The notes: a model not told the origin generated them from the sequence alone. Counted from the stretch's first letter, positions 54,101 through 62,412 are shown. The stretch is DNA of 64,000 nucleotides from Cellulomonas sp. SLBN-39 (GCF_006715865.1 NZ_VFOA01000001.1:2046001-2110000), one strand, 5' to 3'. A program made the numbers and translations.

Positions 54101-56934
54101 TCGACGGCACGTCGTACGTCGACACCACCGCCGACGTCGGCCTGACGTACGCGTACCACGTGGTCGCGCTCGACCCGTCGGGGGTGGAGTCCGTGCCCAC
54201 GGACGCGCTCGAGGTCGTCACGGCCGACGCCGACGTCCCGGTGACCGACGCGCCCACGGGCGTCGAGGTCGTCGCGACGGAGAAGAACCTCGTCGAGCTC
54301 GCGTGGCAGCCTGTCGACGGCGCGCTGTTCTACCACGTGTACCGCAGCGAGACCCTCGGCGGCCCGTACGTGCTGGTCGGCCGGGCACCCGACGCCGGGT
54401 ACGCCGACACCGACGTGCTGACCACCATCGCGTACCACTACCAGGTGGCCGCGGTGAACGCGGGCGGGGTGTCCGCCCGGTCGGCGACCACGTCGTCCGA
54501 GGCGGTCACGACCCTGGTCCGCCAGGCCGAGCGCCTCGACCGGTCGCCGGTCGCGGTGGCCACCGACGGCGGGGTGTACGTGGGCTGGCGCCTGCTGGGC
54601 CTGGACCCCGACACGATCGCGTTCCACGTGTACCGCGACGGCGAGCGGATCACCGACGAGCCCGTCACGGGCTCGACCAACGTGCTCGACGCCGACGGCA
54701 CCGCGGACGCGACCTACCGCATCAGCTCGGTGGTGTCCGGGATCGAGCGCTGGGTCACCGGCGACGTCGAGGTCTGGGACACCCAGCACCTGGACGTGCC
54801 GCTCGACAAGCCGGCGGACGCCTACACCAAGGACGGCCAGCCCTACACGTACCGGGCCGGTGACGCGAGCGTCGGTGACCTCGACGGCGACGGGCAGTAC
54901 GAGATCGTCCTCAAGTGGGACCCGTCCAACGCGAAGGACAACTCGCAGGGCGGGTACACCGGCACGGTCTACGTCGACGCGTACGAGCTCGACGGCACGC
55001 GGCTGTGGCGCATCGACATGGGCCGCAACATCCGCGCCGGCGCGCACTACACCCAGCTCCAGGTGTACGACCTGGACGGCGACGGCCGCGCCGAGGTCAC
55101 CATGAAGACCGCGGACGGCACGGTCGACGGCGCGGGCACGGTGATCGGCGACGCGCGCGCCGACCACCGCAACTCCGGCGGCTACGTGCTGACCGGGCCG
55201 GAGTACCTCACGGTGTTCGCCGGGTCCACCGGCGCGGCCCTCGACACGGTGGACTACACGCCGCCGCGCGGGGACGTCGGCGCATGGGGCGACACCTACG
55301 GCAACCGGGTCGACCGGTTCCTCGCGGGCGTCGCGTACCTCGACGGGGAGCGCCCGTCGGTGGTCTTCTCGCGCGGCTACTACACCCGCACCGTCCTGGC
55401 GGCGTACGACTTCGACGGTGACGCGCTGAGCCTGCGGTGGGTGTTCGACTCCGACGAGGTCGGCGACGACTACGCCCACCAGGGCAACCACCAGATGTCG
55501 GTGGCGGACGTCGACGGCGACCAGAAGGACGAGATCGTCTTCGGCTCCATGACGGTCGACGACGACGGCGGGCCGCTGTACTCGACCGGGCTCGGGCACG
55601 GCGACGCGCTGCACGTGTCCGACCTGGACCCGTCCCGCGACGGGCTGGAGGTGTTCGCGGTCCACGAGGGCCCGGGCGCCAACGGTGGCATCATCGCCTC
55701 GTTCCGTGACGCGGCCACCGGGGAGATCCTGTGGAAGGTCGACGGGACGAAGGACACCGGGCGCGGGGCCTCGGCCGACGTCGACCCGCGGTTCCCCGGC
55801 GCCGAGGCGTGGAACATCTCCGACGGCGGGGCCTGGAACGCCCGCTCCGGCACGATGACCGCGGCGTCCGGCGAGCACATCGGCGACGCGATCCCGGCGG
55901 CGAACTTCGTCACCTGGTGGGACGGCGACCTCCTGCGGGAGATCACCGACCACGCCTGGACCGAGGTGACCCGCACGGGTGTGCCGACGATCTCCAAGTG
56001 GGACTGGGAGGCGCAGCAGGAGGTCGAGCTGTACCGGGCCACCGGCACGCTCACGGTCAACGACACCAAGGGCAACCCGTCGCTCCAGGCGGACCTCTTC
56101 GGCGACTGGCGCGAGGAGATCGTCACGCGCCTGGACGACTCGTCGGCCCTGCGCATCGCGACGACCGTGGACCTCACCGACCACCGGCTGCGCACGCTGC
56201 AGTCCGACCCGGTGTACCGCCTCGGCGTCGCGTGGCAGAACACGTCGTACAACCAGCCGCCGCACACCTCCTACTTCCTCGGCGAGGGCATGGAGGCGCC
56301 GGCCGCACCGTCGATCGCCTACACGGGCACCGACCCGGGCCCGGGCGAGCGCGTGCCCGGCCCGGCCACCGCGGCCCCGGGCAGGGCCCAGCTGTCGCAC
56401 GACAACGGGGACGGCGACGGCAGCTACGACGTCGCGGTGAACCTCTGGTGGGGCCAGAACGCCCAGCGGGTGGTGCTGCTGGAGAACGGTGAGGAGGTCG
56501 CGGCGCAGGACGTCGTGGACGCCACGCCGAACGCCCAGCAGGTCACGTTCGGCATCGACGGCCGCCGCGACGGCAGGTACGTCTACACGGCGGTGCTGAC
56601 CAACCAGCACGGGTCGACGACGACGCGCGAGCTCACGGTCGCGGTCACGAAGGCGGCCCCGGGCACCCCGTCGCTGTCCCACGACAACTGGGACGGTGAC
56701 GGCGACTACACGGTGACGATGAACATGTGGTGGGGCACCAACGCCACCGCGTACCGCCTCTACGAGGACGGTGAGCTCGTCGACACCCAGGCCCTGGAGC
56801 CGGACGGCCGCAACGCCCAGCGGGCGACGACCCCGCTGGAGGGCCGCACCCCCGGTGTGCACGTGTACCGCGCCGAGCTGGAGAACGCGGCCGGCACCAC
56901 GTCGAGCCGGGAGATCCGCGTGACGGTCCGCTGA
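51124..56934 (+). CDS. secreted rhamnogalacturonan acetylesterase (CE12)-rhamnogalacturonan lyase (PL11) fusion
   Basis: 1,936 residues. Signal peptide ~1-37. Three galactose-binding/malectin-like modules (~39-180, ~327-470, ~795-943; shared DLG...DRGG/DRGV core) and four FN3 domains (~222-315, 702-790, 943-1035, 1040-1130) surround the catalytic parts. An SGNH esterase of CE12 type (~473-700) has GDSTVQSY, FGHNDNS and DDTHF; a PL11 lyase (~1137-1720) has DLDGDGQYEIVLKWDPSN, RNIRAGAHYTQ and Asp-rich Ca sites. Two C-terminal repeats start LSHDN (~1756, ~1849). A PTAEPTAE linker lies at ~189-221. ATG at 51124 has GAAGGTG upstream. Confidence 0.92.
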   Translation: MSRSHPAARAALRAPAPAAVLALLVAGLAPAAAADEPTTWSYDLGTATSAVADGHTQVTEGTRYDAATGFGLQPADGVTLASRDRGGDDARGKDFVLGTGFAFLLDVPDGTYDVTVWSGDTLAGTSSTRTNVTLEGAAAGSLLTRQAVVTDTWRTTVADGQLTVGFTGSGVGAYVNALVVTAVAPDPDEEPTPDPTAEPTAEPTAEPTAEPTAEPTIEPEPVGSLPAPQSVRMARVVPGAVSLRWNEVAGATGYVVERADAVDGDWEQVARLTGRDVFTTDADVDTTVPHFYRVRTTAADGDSAPSAPTVSSLAGEGTAPTLPDSGVLTFDLGSGALAPGALRLDATSAYDAEHRYGFVDVDQVTATDRGGDDAVRSDFVTVGDTELVVDLPNGDYTVGLIAGDAAEGTDISLTAEQMVKVQQTARTAGQYLEMQLEIALVDGQLNLELGGTAPKLNQLVITKKSDRGAGAEPTVWITGDSTVQSYTADYVPQAGWGQMLERFLSDDVTVENKAIGGRSSKNFISQGRLDEVLRQIRPGDYLFVQFGHNDNSYGVDDRYAAPADYRNYLRTFVEGATQRGATPVLVTPVSRRSFDATTGKFNVSFPDYVQQASALAAETGTPLVDLSASSRAYLDEIGPEAAKSVFLHVPAGVYANRPNGTVDDTHFQEYGAIQLARLVATDVRGLDVPLADEVIDVEPPADVPARPTDLVAGSVSNAGAQLTWAPVDGADVYKVFRKDASAGDDAWALVTTSTIPQAAVTGLTEGASYDLRVVAVNGRGDSEPSEAVRVTTRAALFRFDVQIAGAPVMPGYTEVNQNSRYTPEQGWGWLDPTGLGGRDRGVNFTTPPNALQRDFLLPGPSHQFVVDVPPGTYAVKTYNGDWIGTSRSNVQIEGKDYGASNAGAGGVSEKVSQPVPVTDGQLTLVMTGSSSRLNGIEITPLLLAPTDLTLADVRIDGADVEVELAWTGTDDAAGYRVYRQAAGQDAPVALDDVDGTSYVDTTADVGLTYAYHVVALDPSGVESVPTDALEVVTADADVPVTDAPTGVEVVATEKNLVELAWQPVDGALFYHVYRSETLGGPYVLVGRAPDAGYADTDVLTTIAYHYQVAAVNAGGVSARSATTSSEAVTTLVRQAERLDRSPVAVATDGGVYVGWRLLGLDPDTIAFHVYRDGERITDEPVTGSTNVLDADGTADATYRISSVVSGIERWVTGDVEVWDTQHLDVPLDKPADAYTKDGQPYTYRAGDASVGDLDGDGQYEIVLKWDPSNAKDNSQGGYTGTVYVDAYELDGTRLWRIDMGRNIRAGAHYTQLQVYDLDGDGRAEVTMKTADGTVDGAGTVIGDARADHRNSGGYVLTGPEYLTVFAGSTGAALDTVDYTPPRGDVGAWGDTYGNRVDRFLAGVAYLDGERPSVVFSRGYYTRTVLAAYDFDGDALSLRWVFDSDEVGDDYAHQGNHQMSVADVDGDQKDEIVFGSMTVDDDGGPLYSTGLGHGDALHVSDLDPSRDGLEVFAVHEGPGANGGIIASFRDAATGEILWKVDGTKDTGRGASADVDPRFPGAEAWNISDGGAWNARSGTMTAASGEHIGDAIPAANFVTWWDGDLLREITDHAWTEVTRTGVPTISKWDWEAQQEVELYRATGTLTVNDTKGNPSLQADLFGDWREEIVTRLDDSSALRIATTVDLTDHRLRTLQSDPVYRLGVAWQNTSYNQPPHTSYFLGEGMEAPAAPSIAYTGTDPGPGERVPGPATAAPGRAQLSHDNGDGDGSYDVAVNLWWGQNAQRVVLLENGEEVAAQDVVDATPNAQQVTFGIDGRRDGRYVYTAVLTNQHGSTTTRELTVAVTKAAPGTPSLSHDNWDGDGDYTVTMNMWWGTNATAYRLYEDGELVDTQALEPDGRNAQRATTPLEGRTPGVHVYRAELENAAGTTSSREIRVTVR

Positions 56935-56946
56935 CCGCACCCCCAC

Positions 56947-56981
56947 GACGAGGCCCAGGGGCACCACCCCTGGGCCTCGTC
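56947..56981. terminator. 15-bp perfect hairpin after the CE12-PL11 gene
   Basis: GACGAGGCCCAGGGG (56947-56961) pairs with CCCCTGGGCCTCGTC (56967-56981) around a 5-base loop, 12 bases after the stop. The convergent PIN gene ends at 57011. Confidence 0.8.
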
Positions 56982-57010
56982 ACGTCCGGCCGGTCGGGAG
57001 CGCTCTGCGA

Positions 57011-57586
57011 TCACCGTGGGCCGAGGAACGGTCGCAGGTGTTCGACGAAGATCGGTGCACCTGCTGCGGTGATCCTGTCGGCCAGCTCGTGGACCGTCAT
57101 CGGAGGACTCTTCCTGCCGGTGGCGGCACGGGTGAACGACTCGATGGTCGCATCGCGGTGCCGCTGGAGCAGATCGACGAGGAACTCGTCCGACGTCATG
57201 ACCGCGACCTCCGCTGCGAGCACAGGCGCCGTCCGGAGGTGCTTCATGTTGCGCGTGAGCAGCACGTCGACGTCGCCGTAGATCGCGGCTGCGGCATGCA
57301 CGCGGTCGTCGGGGTCGGGGGAGAGGGCAGAGGTGACCTTGTTGCGGTAGAGGGTGGGGTCGATGCGGTAACGCCCGAAATGCCGCCGCACGGCGGCACC
57401 GACCGATGCAGCCGACTCGGCGGACCGGTGCCCTTCGCGGACGATGACCCTCTCCCACTCGTCGAGCACCTCGTCGGTCCACACCCAGGTGTACAGAAGG
57501 TCTTCGGACAAAGTGAGCAGCACGTCCATGATCGTGAACGGGAAGAGCTCGCTGGTGTCGATGAAGACCCGCCTCAGGCGGGTCAC
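57011..57586 (-). CDS. PIN-domain protein, probable VapC-like toxin
   Basis: 191 residues. A PIN-type ribonuclease fold with acidic residues in the expected order: RVFIDTSELFPF near residue 8, TDEVLDEWERV near 40, then SPDPDDRVHAAAAIYGDVDVLLTRN near 100. A C-terminal helical extension of ~45 residues (TRAATGRKSPPMTVHEL) exceeds a minimal VapC. GTG at 57586 directly follows the stop of a small HTH protein (4-base gap), the usual antitoxin-toxin order. Predicted RNA-cleaving toxin neutralised by that protein. Confidence 0.82.
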   Translation of the reverse strand: MTRLRRVFIDTSELFPFTIMDVLLTLSEDLLYTWVWTDEVLDEWERVIVREGHRSAESAASVGAAVRRHFGRYRIDPTLYRNKVTSALSPDPDDRVHAAAAIYGDVDVLLTRNMKHLRTAPVLAAEVAVMTSDEFLVDLLQRHRDATIESFTRAATGRKSPPMTVHELADRITAAGAPIFVEHLRPFLGPR

Positions 57587-57590
57587 CGGT

Positions 57591-57971
57591 CTACTCGCCG
57601 AGGGCCGCGCGCACGGCCTCCGCGCCGGACCGACGCTGCTCACGCTCGGCGGCAAGGTCCACGGCATCCTGCACCCGGATGCGGCGATGGCGGCTGCCTG
57701 GCAGGCGGCGGAACGGGAGGACGCCGTCCTCGCAGAGCCGGTCGACGAACTGCCGCGTGACCCCGAGGATCTCCGCAGCCTCGGCAGGGGTCACCTCGTC
57801 CTCGGCTCGCAGCACCACGACCCGCGCACCGTGGGCGACGTCGTCAAGCATCGCGCGCACGGCGGCCTCGACGGGTGTGTCACCCACGATCCGGTCAGCC
57901 AGCGTCTTGGCGCCTGATCGGACCGCGGGGTCGACGGGGTCGAGAGTCGTAGAGAGCAGGTGCGCGGGCAT
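57591..57971 (-). CDS. excisionase-type HTH protein, probable antitoxin
   Basis: 126 residues. The C-terminal half is an excisionase/MerR-like winged helix (VTPAEAAEILGVTRQFVDRL then CEDGVLPFRRLPGSRHRRIR, ~70-110), followed by a helical tail (AVDLAAEREQRR). The N-terminal half, with AVRAMLDDVAHGARVVVL, may bind the toxin. ATG at 57971 has GGGGACC before it. Immediately upstream of the PIN gene. This HTH class is found with PIN toxins in actinobacteria, so it probably represses its own operon. Confidence 0.8.
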   Translation of the reverse strand: MPAHLLSTTLDPVDPAVRSGAKTLADRIVGDTPVEAAVRAMLDDVAHGARVVVLRAEDEVTPAEAAEILGVTRQFVDRLCEDGVLPFRRLPGSRHRRIRVQDAVDLAAEREQRRSGAEAVRAALGE

Positions 57972-58268
57972 GGTCCCCACGGTACGACCTATGTGCAACA
58001 ACGACAACCTCGCGCTGCACGCAAGCCCCGGGCGAGCCGCACCGGTCGCCGCGACGAGGAGCGTGTCCCCGGATGTAGGTAACACTCGGTGCGACCTGCA
58101 TGGACCGCAACCAGGCGGTGAGCCCGCTCAAGGGTCGCGCCCTGTGGCGCGCCCCGTGAACGGGACCTGGCTCGCGGTCCCGAGCCCCGGGGCGCGAGCG
58201 GCAGCCCGTTCGGCGGCAGGTCTGCGAGCCTGTCGGGCGGCAGGTCAGGGGTGGGGGAGGGGAGTGGC

Positions 58269-58535
58269 GTGATCTTTCAGGACGCCTACGAGGCGGCACA
58301 GGCGTTCCTCGACGCCACCGTTCGGCTGCACCACACCGAGGAGGTGGTGATCATGGGGTGCGAGCGGCTCCCCGGGGCGTGGGTGTTCGGGTACAACACC
58401 CGGCGCTGGGTCGAGACCAGTGACCTCATGGCCTCGCTCGTGGGCAACGGGCCCGTGGTCGTGCCGCTCGACGGGGGTCCGCCGTACCTCGCGGGGTCGG
58501 CGACGCCGGTGGGGGACCAGCTGCGGGAGGGGTGA
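58269..58535 (+). CDS. YrhB/Imm35-like small protein
   Basis: 88 residues. The stretch GCERLPGAWVFGYNTRRWVE then LVGNGPVVVPLDGGPPYLAG matches the YrhB/immunity-protein-35 pattern (W-x-F-x-Y-N, GNGPx(V)). Imm35 proteins neutralise polymorphic toxins, but no toxin gene lies nearby, so it is an orphan. GTG at 58269 has GGGGAGGGGAG upstream; a GTG at 58251 lies inside that ribosome site. The ~297 bases before it hold only a possible TAGGTA -10-like element near 58076. Confidence 0.72.
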   Translation: MIFQDAYEAAQAFLDATVRLHHTEEVVIMGCERLPGAWVFGYNTRRWVETSDLMASLVGNGPVVVPLDGGPPYLAGSATPVGDQLREG

Positions 58536-58563
58536 CCGCTCCGGCGGTCGGCCGACGACGTGC

Positions 58564-58593
58564 GAGAGGCCCGGCCGGGTGGCCGGGCCTCTC
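58564..58593. terminator. 13-bp hairpin between convergent genes
   Basis: GAGAGGCCCGGCC (58564-58576) and GGCCGGGCCTCTC (58581-58593) form a perfect stem with a GGGT loop. It lies between the Imm35-like gene and the end of the sugar-binding lipoprotein gene and can serve both. Confidence 0.75.
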
Positions 58594-58625
58594 GTCGTGC
58601 GGGGTCGTGCAGGGTGCGGTGCGGG

Positions 58626-59945
58626 TCAGCCGATGGCGGACTCGACCTCGGAGACGAACTGCTCCGCCGCCTGCTGCGGGGTGAGGCGCTCGAAGAGCAC
58701 CTCGGTGGTCATGCGGGCGATGATCTCGGCGACCGAGCCGGCGCCGACGGGCGGGACGGCGGGGCCGTCGACGATCTCGTCCTCGAGGTCGGTGAGGAAC
58801 TCGGCGGCCTTCTTGTCGGTGTCCGCGAACTTGTCCTGCACGGCGGCGCGGACCTCGGTGTTGGCGGGCAGGCCGCGGTCGGAGAGCAGGATCTCGCCCG
58901 CCGCCGGGTCGTTGACGAGGAAGTCGACGAGCAGGGCCGCGGCCTCGGGGTGCTCGGACTGCTCCGAGACGGAGTAGTACATGGCCGGCTTGAAGTACAT
59001 GCCGGTGCGGTCGAACTCGGACTCGCCGGGCACGCGCAGCAGCTCCAGGTCGCGGCCCGAGGCGCTGGTGATGGCGGTCAGCTGGTTGGACCAGAACCAC
59101 GCCATCGCGCCCTTGTTGGTGCCGATGAGCGACTGCTCGGGGCCTGCGGCGTTGACCTCGACCGTGGTCGCGGCGTCGGGGGTGCCGCCGCCGGCCTGCA
59201 GGTCGAGGGAGTGCTGCCACCACTCCGCGAGGGTCGCGGTGTCGAAGCCGAGCTCGCCGTCGGCGGTGTACAGGGACTGGCCCTGCTGGCGGGCGAAGAT
59301 CGAGAACCCGGGCTCGTTGAAGCCGTAGTCCTGGGCGCCGCGGATGGCCCCGCCGCTGTTGGTGGAGATCTGGTTGGCGATGTCGACGTAGTCCTGCCAC
59401 GTCCACGTCGTGTCGTCGGGCATCTCGACGCCCGCGTCGGCGAACGCCTGCGGGTCGGCGACGACGGCGTACACGTTGACGCCGGTGGCCAGGCCGTACA
59501 GGCCGCCGTCGAGGGTGCCGGAGGTGAGGATGTTCTCGTCGATCAGCGACGTGTCGATGTCGAGCTCGGACAGGTCGGCCAGCACGCCGCGCGACGCGTA
59601 GTCGGCGAGGTACCGCTCCTCCTGGGTGATGACGTCGGGGGCGTCACCGCCGGCCACCGAGACGGACAGCTTGTCGAAGTAGCTGTCCCAGTCGGTGTAG
59701 TCGGGCACGACCGTGATGTTGGGGTGCTTGGCCTCGAACGCGTCGATGACCTCCTGCGTGAGCTCGTGACGGGTGTCCGAGCCCCACCAGGACCAGCGGA
59801 TCTCGACGGGGGCGTCCGGGTCGACCGGCTCGTCGGACCCGCCGCTGCTGCCGGAGCAGGCGGTCAGGGCCAGGGCGCCCGCCGCGAGGAGCGCCGCGGC
59901 GCGCAGCGGTGCCGTGGAGCGCGTACGGGGGTGAGGGGTGCGCAT
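58626..59945 (-). CDS. sugar ABC transporter substrate-binding lipoprotein
   Basis: 439 residues. Lipoprotein signal with lipobox LTAC (Cys30), a Ser/Gly linker, then a family 1 solute-binding domain: IRWSWWGSDTRHELTQEVID, FEAKHPNITVVPDYTDWDSY, GGDAPDVITQEERYLADYA and WFWSNQLTAITSASG. Binds an oligosaccharide or monosaccharide outside the cell for the two permeases encoded upstream. Ribosome site AAGGAGA precedes the ATG. No ATPase gene is present, so a shared MsiK-like ATPase elsewhere is likely. Near the pectin enzymes, so pectin- or rhamnogalacturonan-derived sugars are plausible. Confidence 0.9.
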   Translation of the reverse strand: MRTPHPRTRSTAPLRAAALLAAGALALTACSGSSGGSDEPVDPDAPVEIRWSWWGSDTRHELTQEVIDAFEAKHPNITVVPDYTDWDSYFDKLSVSVAGGDAPDVITQEERYLADYASRGVLADLSELDIDTSLIDENILTSGTLDGGLYGLATGVNVYAVVADPQAFADAGVEMPDDTTWTWQDYVDIANQISTNSGGAIRGAQDYGFNEPGFSIFARQQGQSLYTADGELGFDTATLAEWWQHSLDLQAGGGTPDAATTVEVNAAGPEQSLIGTNKGAMAWFWSNQLTAITSASGRDLELLRVPGESEFDRTGMYFKPAMYYSVSEQSEHPEAAALLVDFLVNDPAAGEILLSDRGLPANTEVRAAVQDKFADTDKKAAEFLTDLEDEIVDGPAVPPVGAGSVAEIIARMTTEVLFERLTPQQAAEQFVSEVESAIG

Positions 59946-60094
59946 GTCTCTCCTTGGGGTGATCAGGACGACGTTGTCTTCTCACGTGCAGAAGGTGGAA
60001 CAAGTGCTCGGTCGTGCGGGTCGTGACGAGGCGGTCGACCAGATGTCCGCGGCCGCCTTGTGCTCGCCACCGGTCGTGTGGAGCGGGGCCCCGC

Positions 60095-60436
60095 TCAGCC
60101 GCTCTTCTCGATGTAGGCGCTCCGGTAGAAGCCGCCCGTCTTTCCGCTGAAGCAGGACGTGGCCGACGGGCTGCCGATCGGCTTCCACGCCCCGTAGACC
60201 TTGTAGTCCGGGGTGTCGTAGATCCGGCCCTGGTTGCAGACGAGGACGATCCTGTGAGTCCCCGTTCCCGCCGTGCAGAGCGACACCCTTCCGTCAGCCG
60301 GACTCGTCTGGTGGGCGAGGATGGAGCACCCCTGCGGCCAGGCGCTCGCGGCGGTCGAGGTCGCGACGACCGTGGCCCCTGCGCCGAGGCAGGTCGCCAC
60401 GGCGACCAGGGCCGCGGTGAGTCTCTTTCGAATCAT
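60095..60436 (-). CDS. small secreted four-cysteine protein within the ABC operon
   Basis: 113 residues. Signal peptide ~1-33 (MIRKRLTAALVAVATC then a hydrophobic stretch ending TAASA). The ~80-residue mature part has four cysteines (QGCSILAH, VSLCTAG, VLVCNQG, SCFSG), fitting two disulfides. I recognise no family. ATG at 60436. It sits between a permease gene and the substrate-binding protein gene on the same strand, where such operons normally have nothing. Codon use is less GC-biased. Possible inhibitor, toxin or carbohydrate-binding protein; unknown. Confidence 0.7.
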   Translation of the reverse strand: MIRKRLTAALVAVATCLGAGATVVATSTAASAWPQGCSILAHQTSPADGRVSLCTAGTGTHRIVLVCNQGRIYDTPDYKVYGAWKPIGSPSATSCFSGKTGGFYRSAYIEKSG

Positions 60437-60530
60437 CTTCGTGTCCAATTCATCTGGGTGGTGGTGTTTCCAGGGTGTTCGGAGGTGGCCTCTGCCCGTG
60501 ACCGGCGGTGCGTGGTGGTGGCCGGCGGCG

Positions 60531-61475
60531 CTACTTGATTCCCGTCGTGGCAATGCCCTTGACCAGGTACTTCTGTCCGAACAAGAAGGCCAGGAAGATG
60601 GGAAGGACGGAGACGATAGACATGGCGAACATCGGACCCCACGCGCTCTGACCCGTGGGATCGATGAACGTGCGCAGGGCGACCGGTGCGGTGTGCATGT
60701 CGGGGTTGGTGAGGAAGATCAGCTGGCTGAAGAAGTCGTTCCACGTCCAGATGAAGGTGAAGATCGCCGTCGTCGCCAGGGCGGGCATGGCCAGCGGCAG
60801 CATGATCTGCAGGTAGATCCGTGCATGCCCGCAGCCGTCGAGGCGGGCGGCCTCGTCGAGCTCGCGGGGGATGCCGCGGAAGAACTGGACCATGAGGAAG
60901 ACGAAGAATGCATCCGTGGCCAGGAGCTTCGGGACGATCAGCGGCAAGAACGTGTTGATCCAGCCGAGCTGGGAGAACAGCACGTACTGCGGGACGATGA
61001 TCACGTGGATGGGGAGCATGATGGACATGAGCATGATGGCGAACCACATGTTGCGCCCCCGGAACTCAAGCCGCGCGAACGCGTAGGCAGCCATCGAGCA
61101 CGCGACCAGGTTGCCTACCAGCGAGCCGAGCACGATGATCGCCGAGTTCATCATGTAGTGGCCGAACGGGTGCAGGAGTGCGTTCCATCCGGTGGTGTAG
61201 TTGCTCAGGTCGATCTCCGTCGGGATGACCGACAGGTTCCGAAAGATCGTGTCACTCGGTTTGAATGAGCTCGCGACCATCCAGATCAGCGGATAGATCA
61301 TCGCTGCTGCGAGTGCGATCAGGACGATGTGCTTGGCCACGGATCGGGCGCGGGAACGCCACGGCGAGCGATGAGGTGCCCGAGGGGTGTCTGCGACGGG
61401 CACGTCGTTGTGGTCGGTCAGCCTGCCGGGGTGGGCGGGGGCGGGGGTGTCTGTGCGCACGCGGACCTCAGTCAT
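60531..61475 (-). CDS. sugar ABC transporter permease (MalG-like)
   Basis: 314 residues with about six TM helices after a Pro/Arg-rich N-terminus of ~45 residues. The EAA loop ELDEAARLDGCGHARIYLQI then MLPLAMPAL near residue 210 is the ATPase-docking signature of carbohydrate permeases (CUT1 family). LSNYTTGWNALLHP precedes it, typical of MalG-type proteins. ATG at 61475 overlaps the first permease stop by 8 bases, so coupled. Forms a heterodimeric channel with the next gene's product. Confidence 0.92.
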   Translation of the reverse strand: MTEVRVRTDTPAPAHPGRLTDHNDVPVADTPRAPHRSPWRSRARSVAKHIVLIALAAAMIYPLIWMVASSFKPSDTIFRNLSVIPTEIDLSNYTTGWNALLHPFGHYMMNSAIIVLGSLVGNLVACSMAAYAFARLEFRGRNMWFAIMLMSIMLPIHVIIVPQYVLFSQLGWINTFLPLIVPKLLATDAFFVFLMVQFFRGIPRELDEAARLDGCGHARIYLQIMLPLAMPALATTAIFTFIWTWNDFFSQLIFLTNPDMHTAPVALRTFIDPTGQSAWGPMFAMSIVSVLPIFLAFLFGQKYLVKGIATTGIK

Positions 61476-62412
61476 CGTAGAAGACCCAGAACTTCGAGGC
61501 GAGGAAGTTGATCGCAGTGAGGGCGCCGATGATGAGCACCAGGAGCCAGGCGATCGCGGACGCGTACCCCATGTCGAAGTCGGTGAAGCCCTTCTGGTAG
61601 AGGTACAGCGTGATGAACATCGTGGAGTCCGCTGGTCCGCCGGTACCGCCGGAGACCACGAACGCCTGAGTGAAGGACTGGAACGCGCCGATCACCTGGA
61701 GGACGAGGTTGAAGAAGACGATCGGAGTCAGGAGGGGCAGGGTGATGTGCAGGAACTGTCGCACCTTTCCTGCGCCGTCGATCGATGCCGCCTCGTAGTA
61801 CATCTCGGGGATCTGTCGGAGCCCGGCGAGGAAGATGATCATGGGAGATCCGAAAGTCCACACGTGCAGCAGCACGATCGTCCACAGGGCGGTGTCCGGG
61901 TCGGAGACCCAGCCTCTCCCTGGATGGTTGACAAGTGCGAGGAAGCCATTGACGAGGCCCTCGACGCCGAAGATCTGGCGCCACAGGATCGCGATCGCGA
62001 CCGATCCGCCGAGCAGCGAGGGCAGGTAGAAGACTGAGCGGTAGAACGCGAGGCCGCGCATCCCTCTGTCGAGGATCATGGCGAGCGCGAGCGCGAGCAT
62101 GAGCTGGAGCGGCACTCCGGTGAACACATAGGTGAACGTGACGCGCAGGGCGTTGTGGAGGCGGGAGTCCTCTGCGAGCCGCGCAAAGTTGTCGAGGCCC
62201 ACCCACTCGGGGGGCGCCAACAGGCTGTAGTCGGTAAAGGCCAGATACCCCGACGCGATCATCGGGCCGATGGTCACGAGGAAGAGCCCGGCGAACCACG
62301 GCAGGAGGAACACGGCGGCCGCACGCCCGTCTCCGCGACGCAGCGGAGTGCGTGCAGCGGGCCGTTTGGGCCCGGAGCCTGCTGCGCGGCGCAGCTCGGA
62401 GACCACGGACAT
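61468..62412 (-). CDS. sugar ABC transporter permease (MalF-like)
   Basis: 314 residues, six TM helices. Typical CUT1 signatures: FLLPWFAGLFLVTIGPMIAS near residue 35, YRSVFYLPSLLGGSVAIAIL near 125, and the EAA loop MYYEAASIDGAGKVRQFLHI then TLPLLTPIVFF near 205. First gene of the ABC operon. A ribosome site GAAGAGG precedes the ATG. Divergent from a LacI regulator with two identical operators between. Confidence 0.92.
   Translation of the reverse strand: MSVVSELRRAAGSGPKRPAARTPLRRGDGRAAAVFLLPWFAGLFLVTIGPMIASGYLAFTDYSLLAPPEWVGLDNFARLAEDSRLHNALRVTFTYVFTGVPLQLMLALALAMILDRGMRGLAFYRSVFYLPSLLGGSVAIAILWRQIFGVEGLVNGFLALVNHPGRGWVSDPDTALWTIVLLHVWTFGSPMIIFLAGLRQIPEMYYEAASIDGAGKVRQFLHITLPLLTPIVFFNLVLQVIGAFQSFTQAFVVSGGTGGPADSTMFITLYLYQKGFTDFDMGYASAIAWLLVLIIGALTAINFLASKFWVFYDD

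Noticed and set aside
50122..56967. A 2,281-codon open frame on the minus strand opposite the rhamnogalacturonan gene
   Set aside because: Its translation is low-complexity, rich in Arg, Val, Gly, Asp and His, with no domain or signal. It is the mirror of GC-biased codons in the real plus-strand gene.
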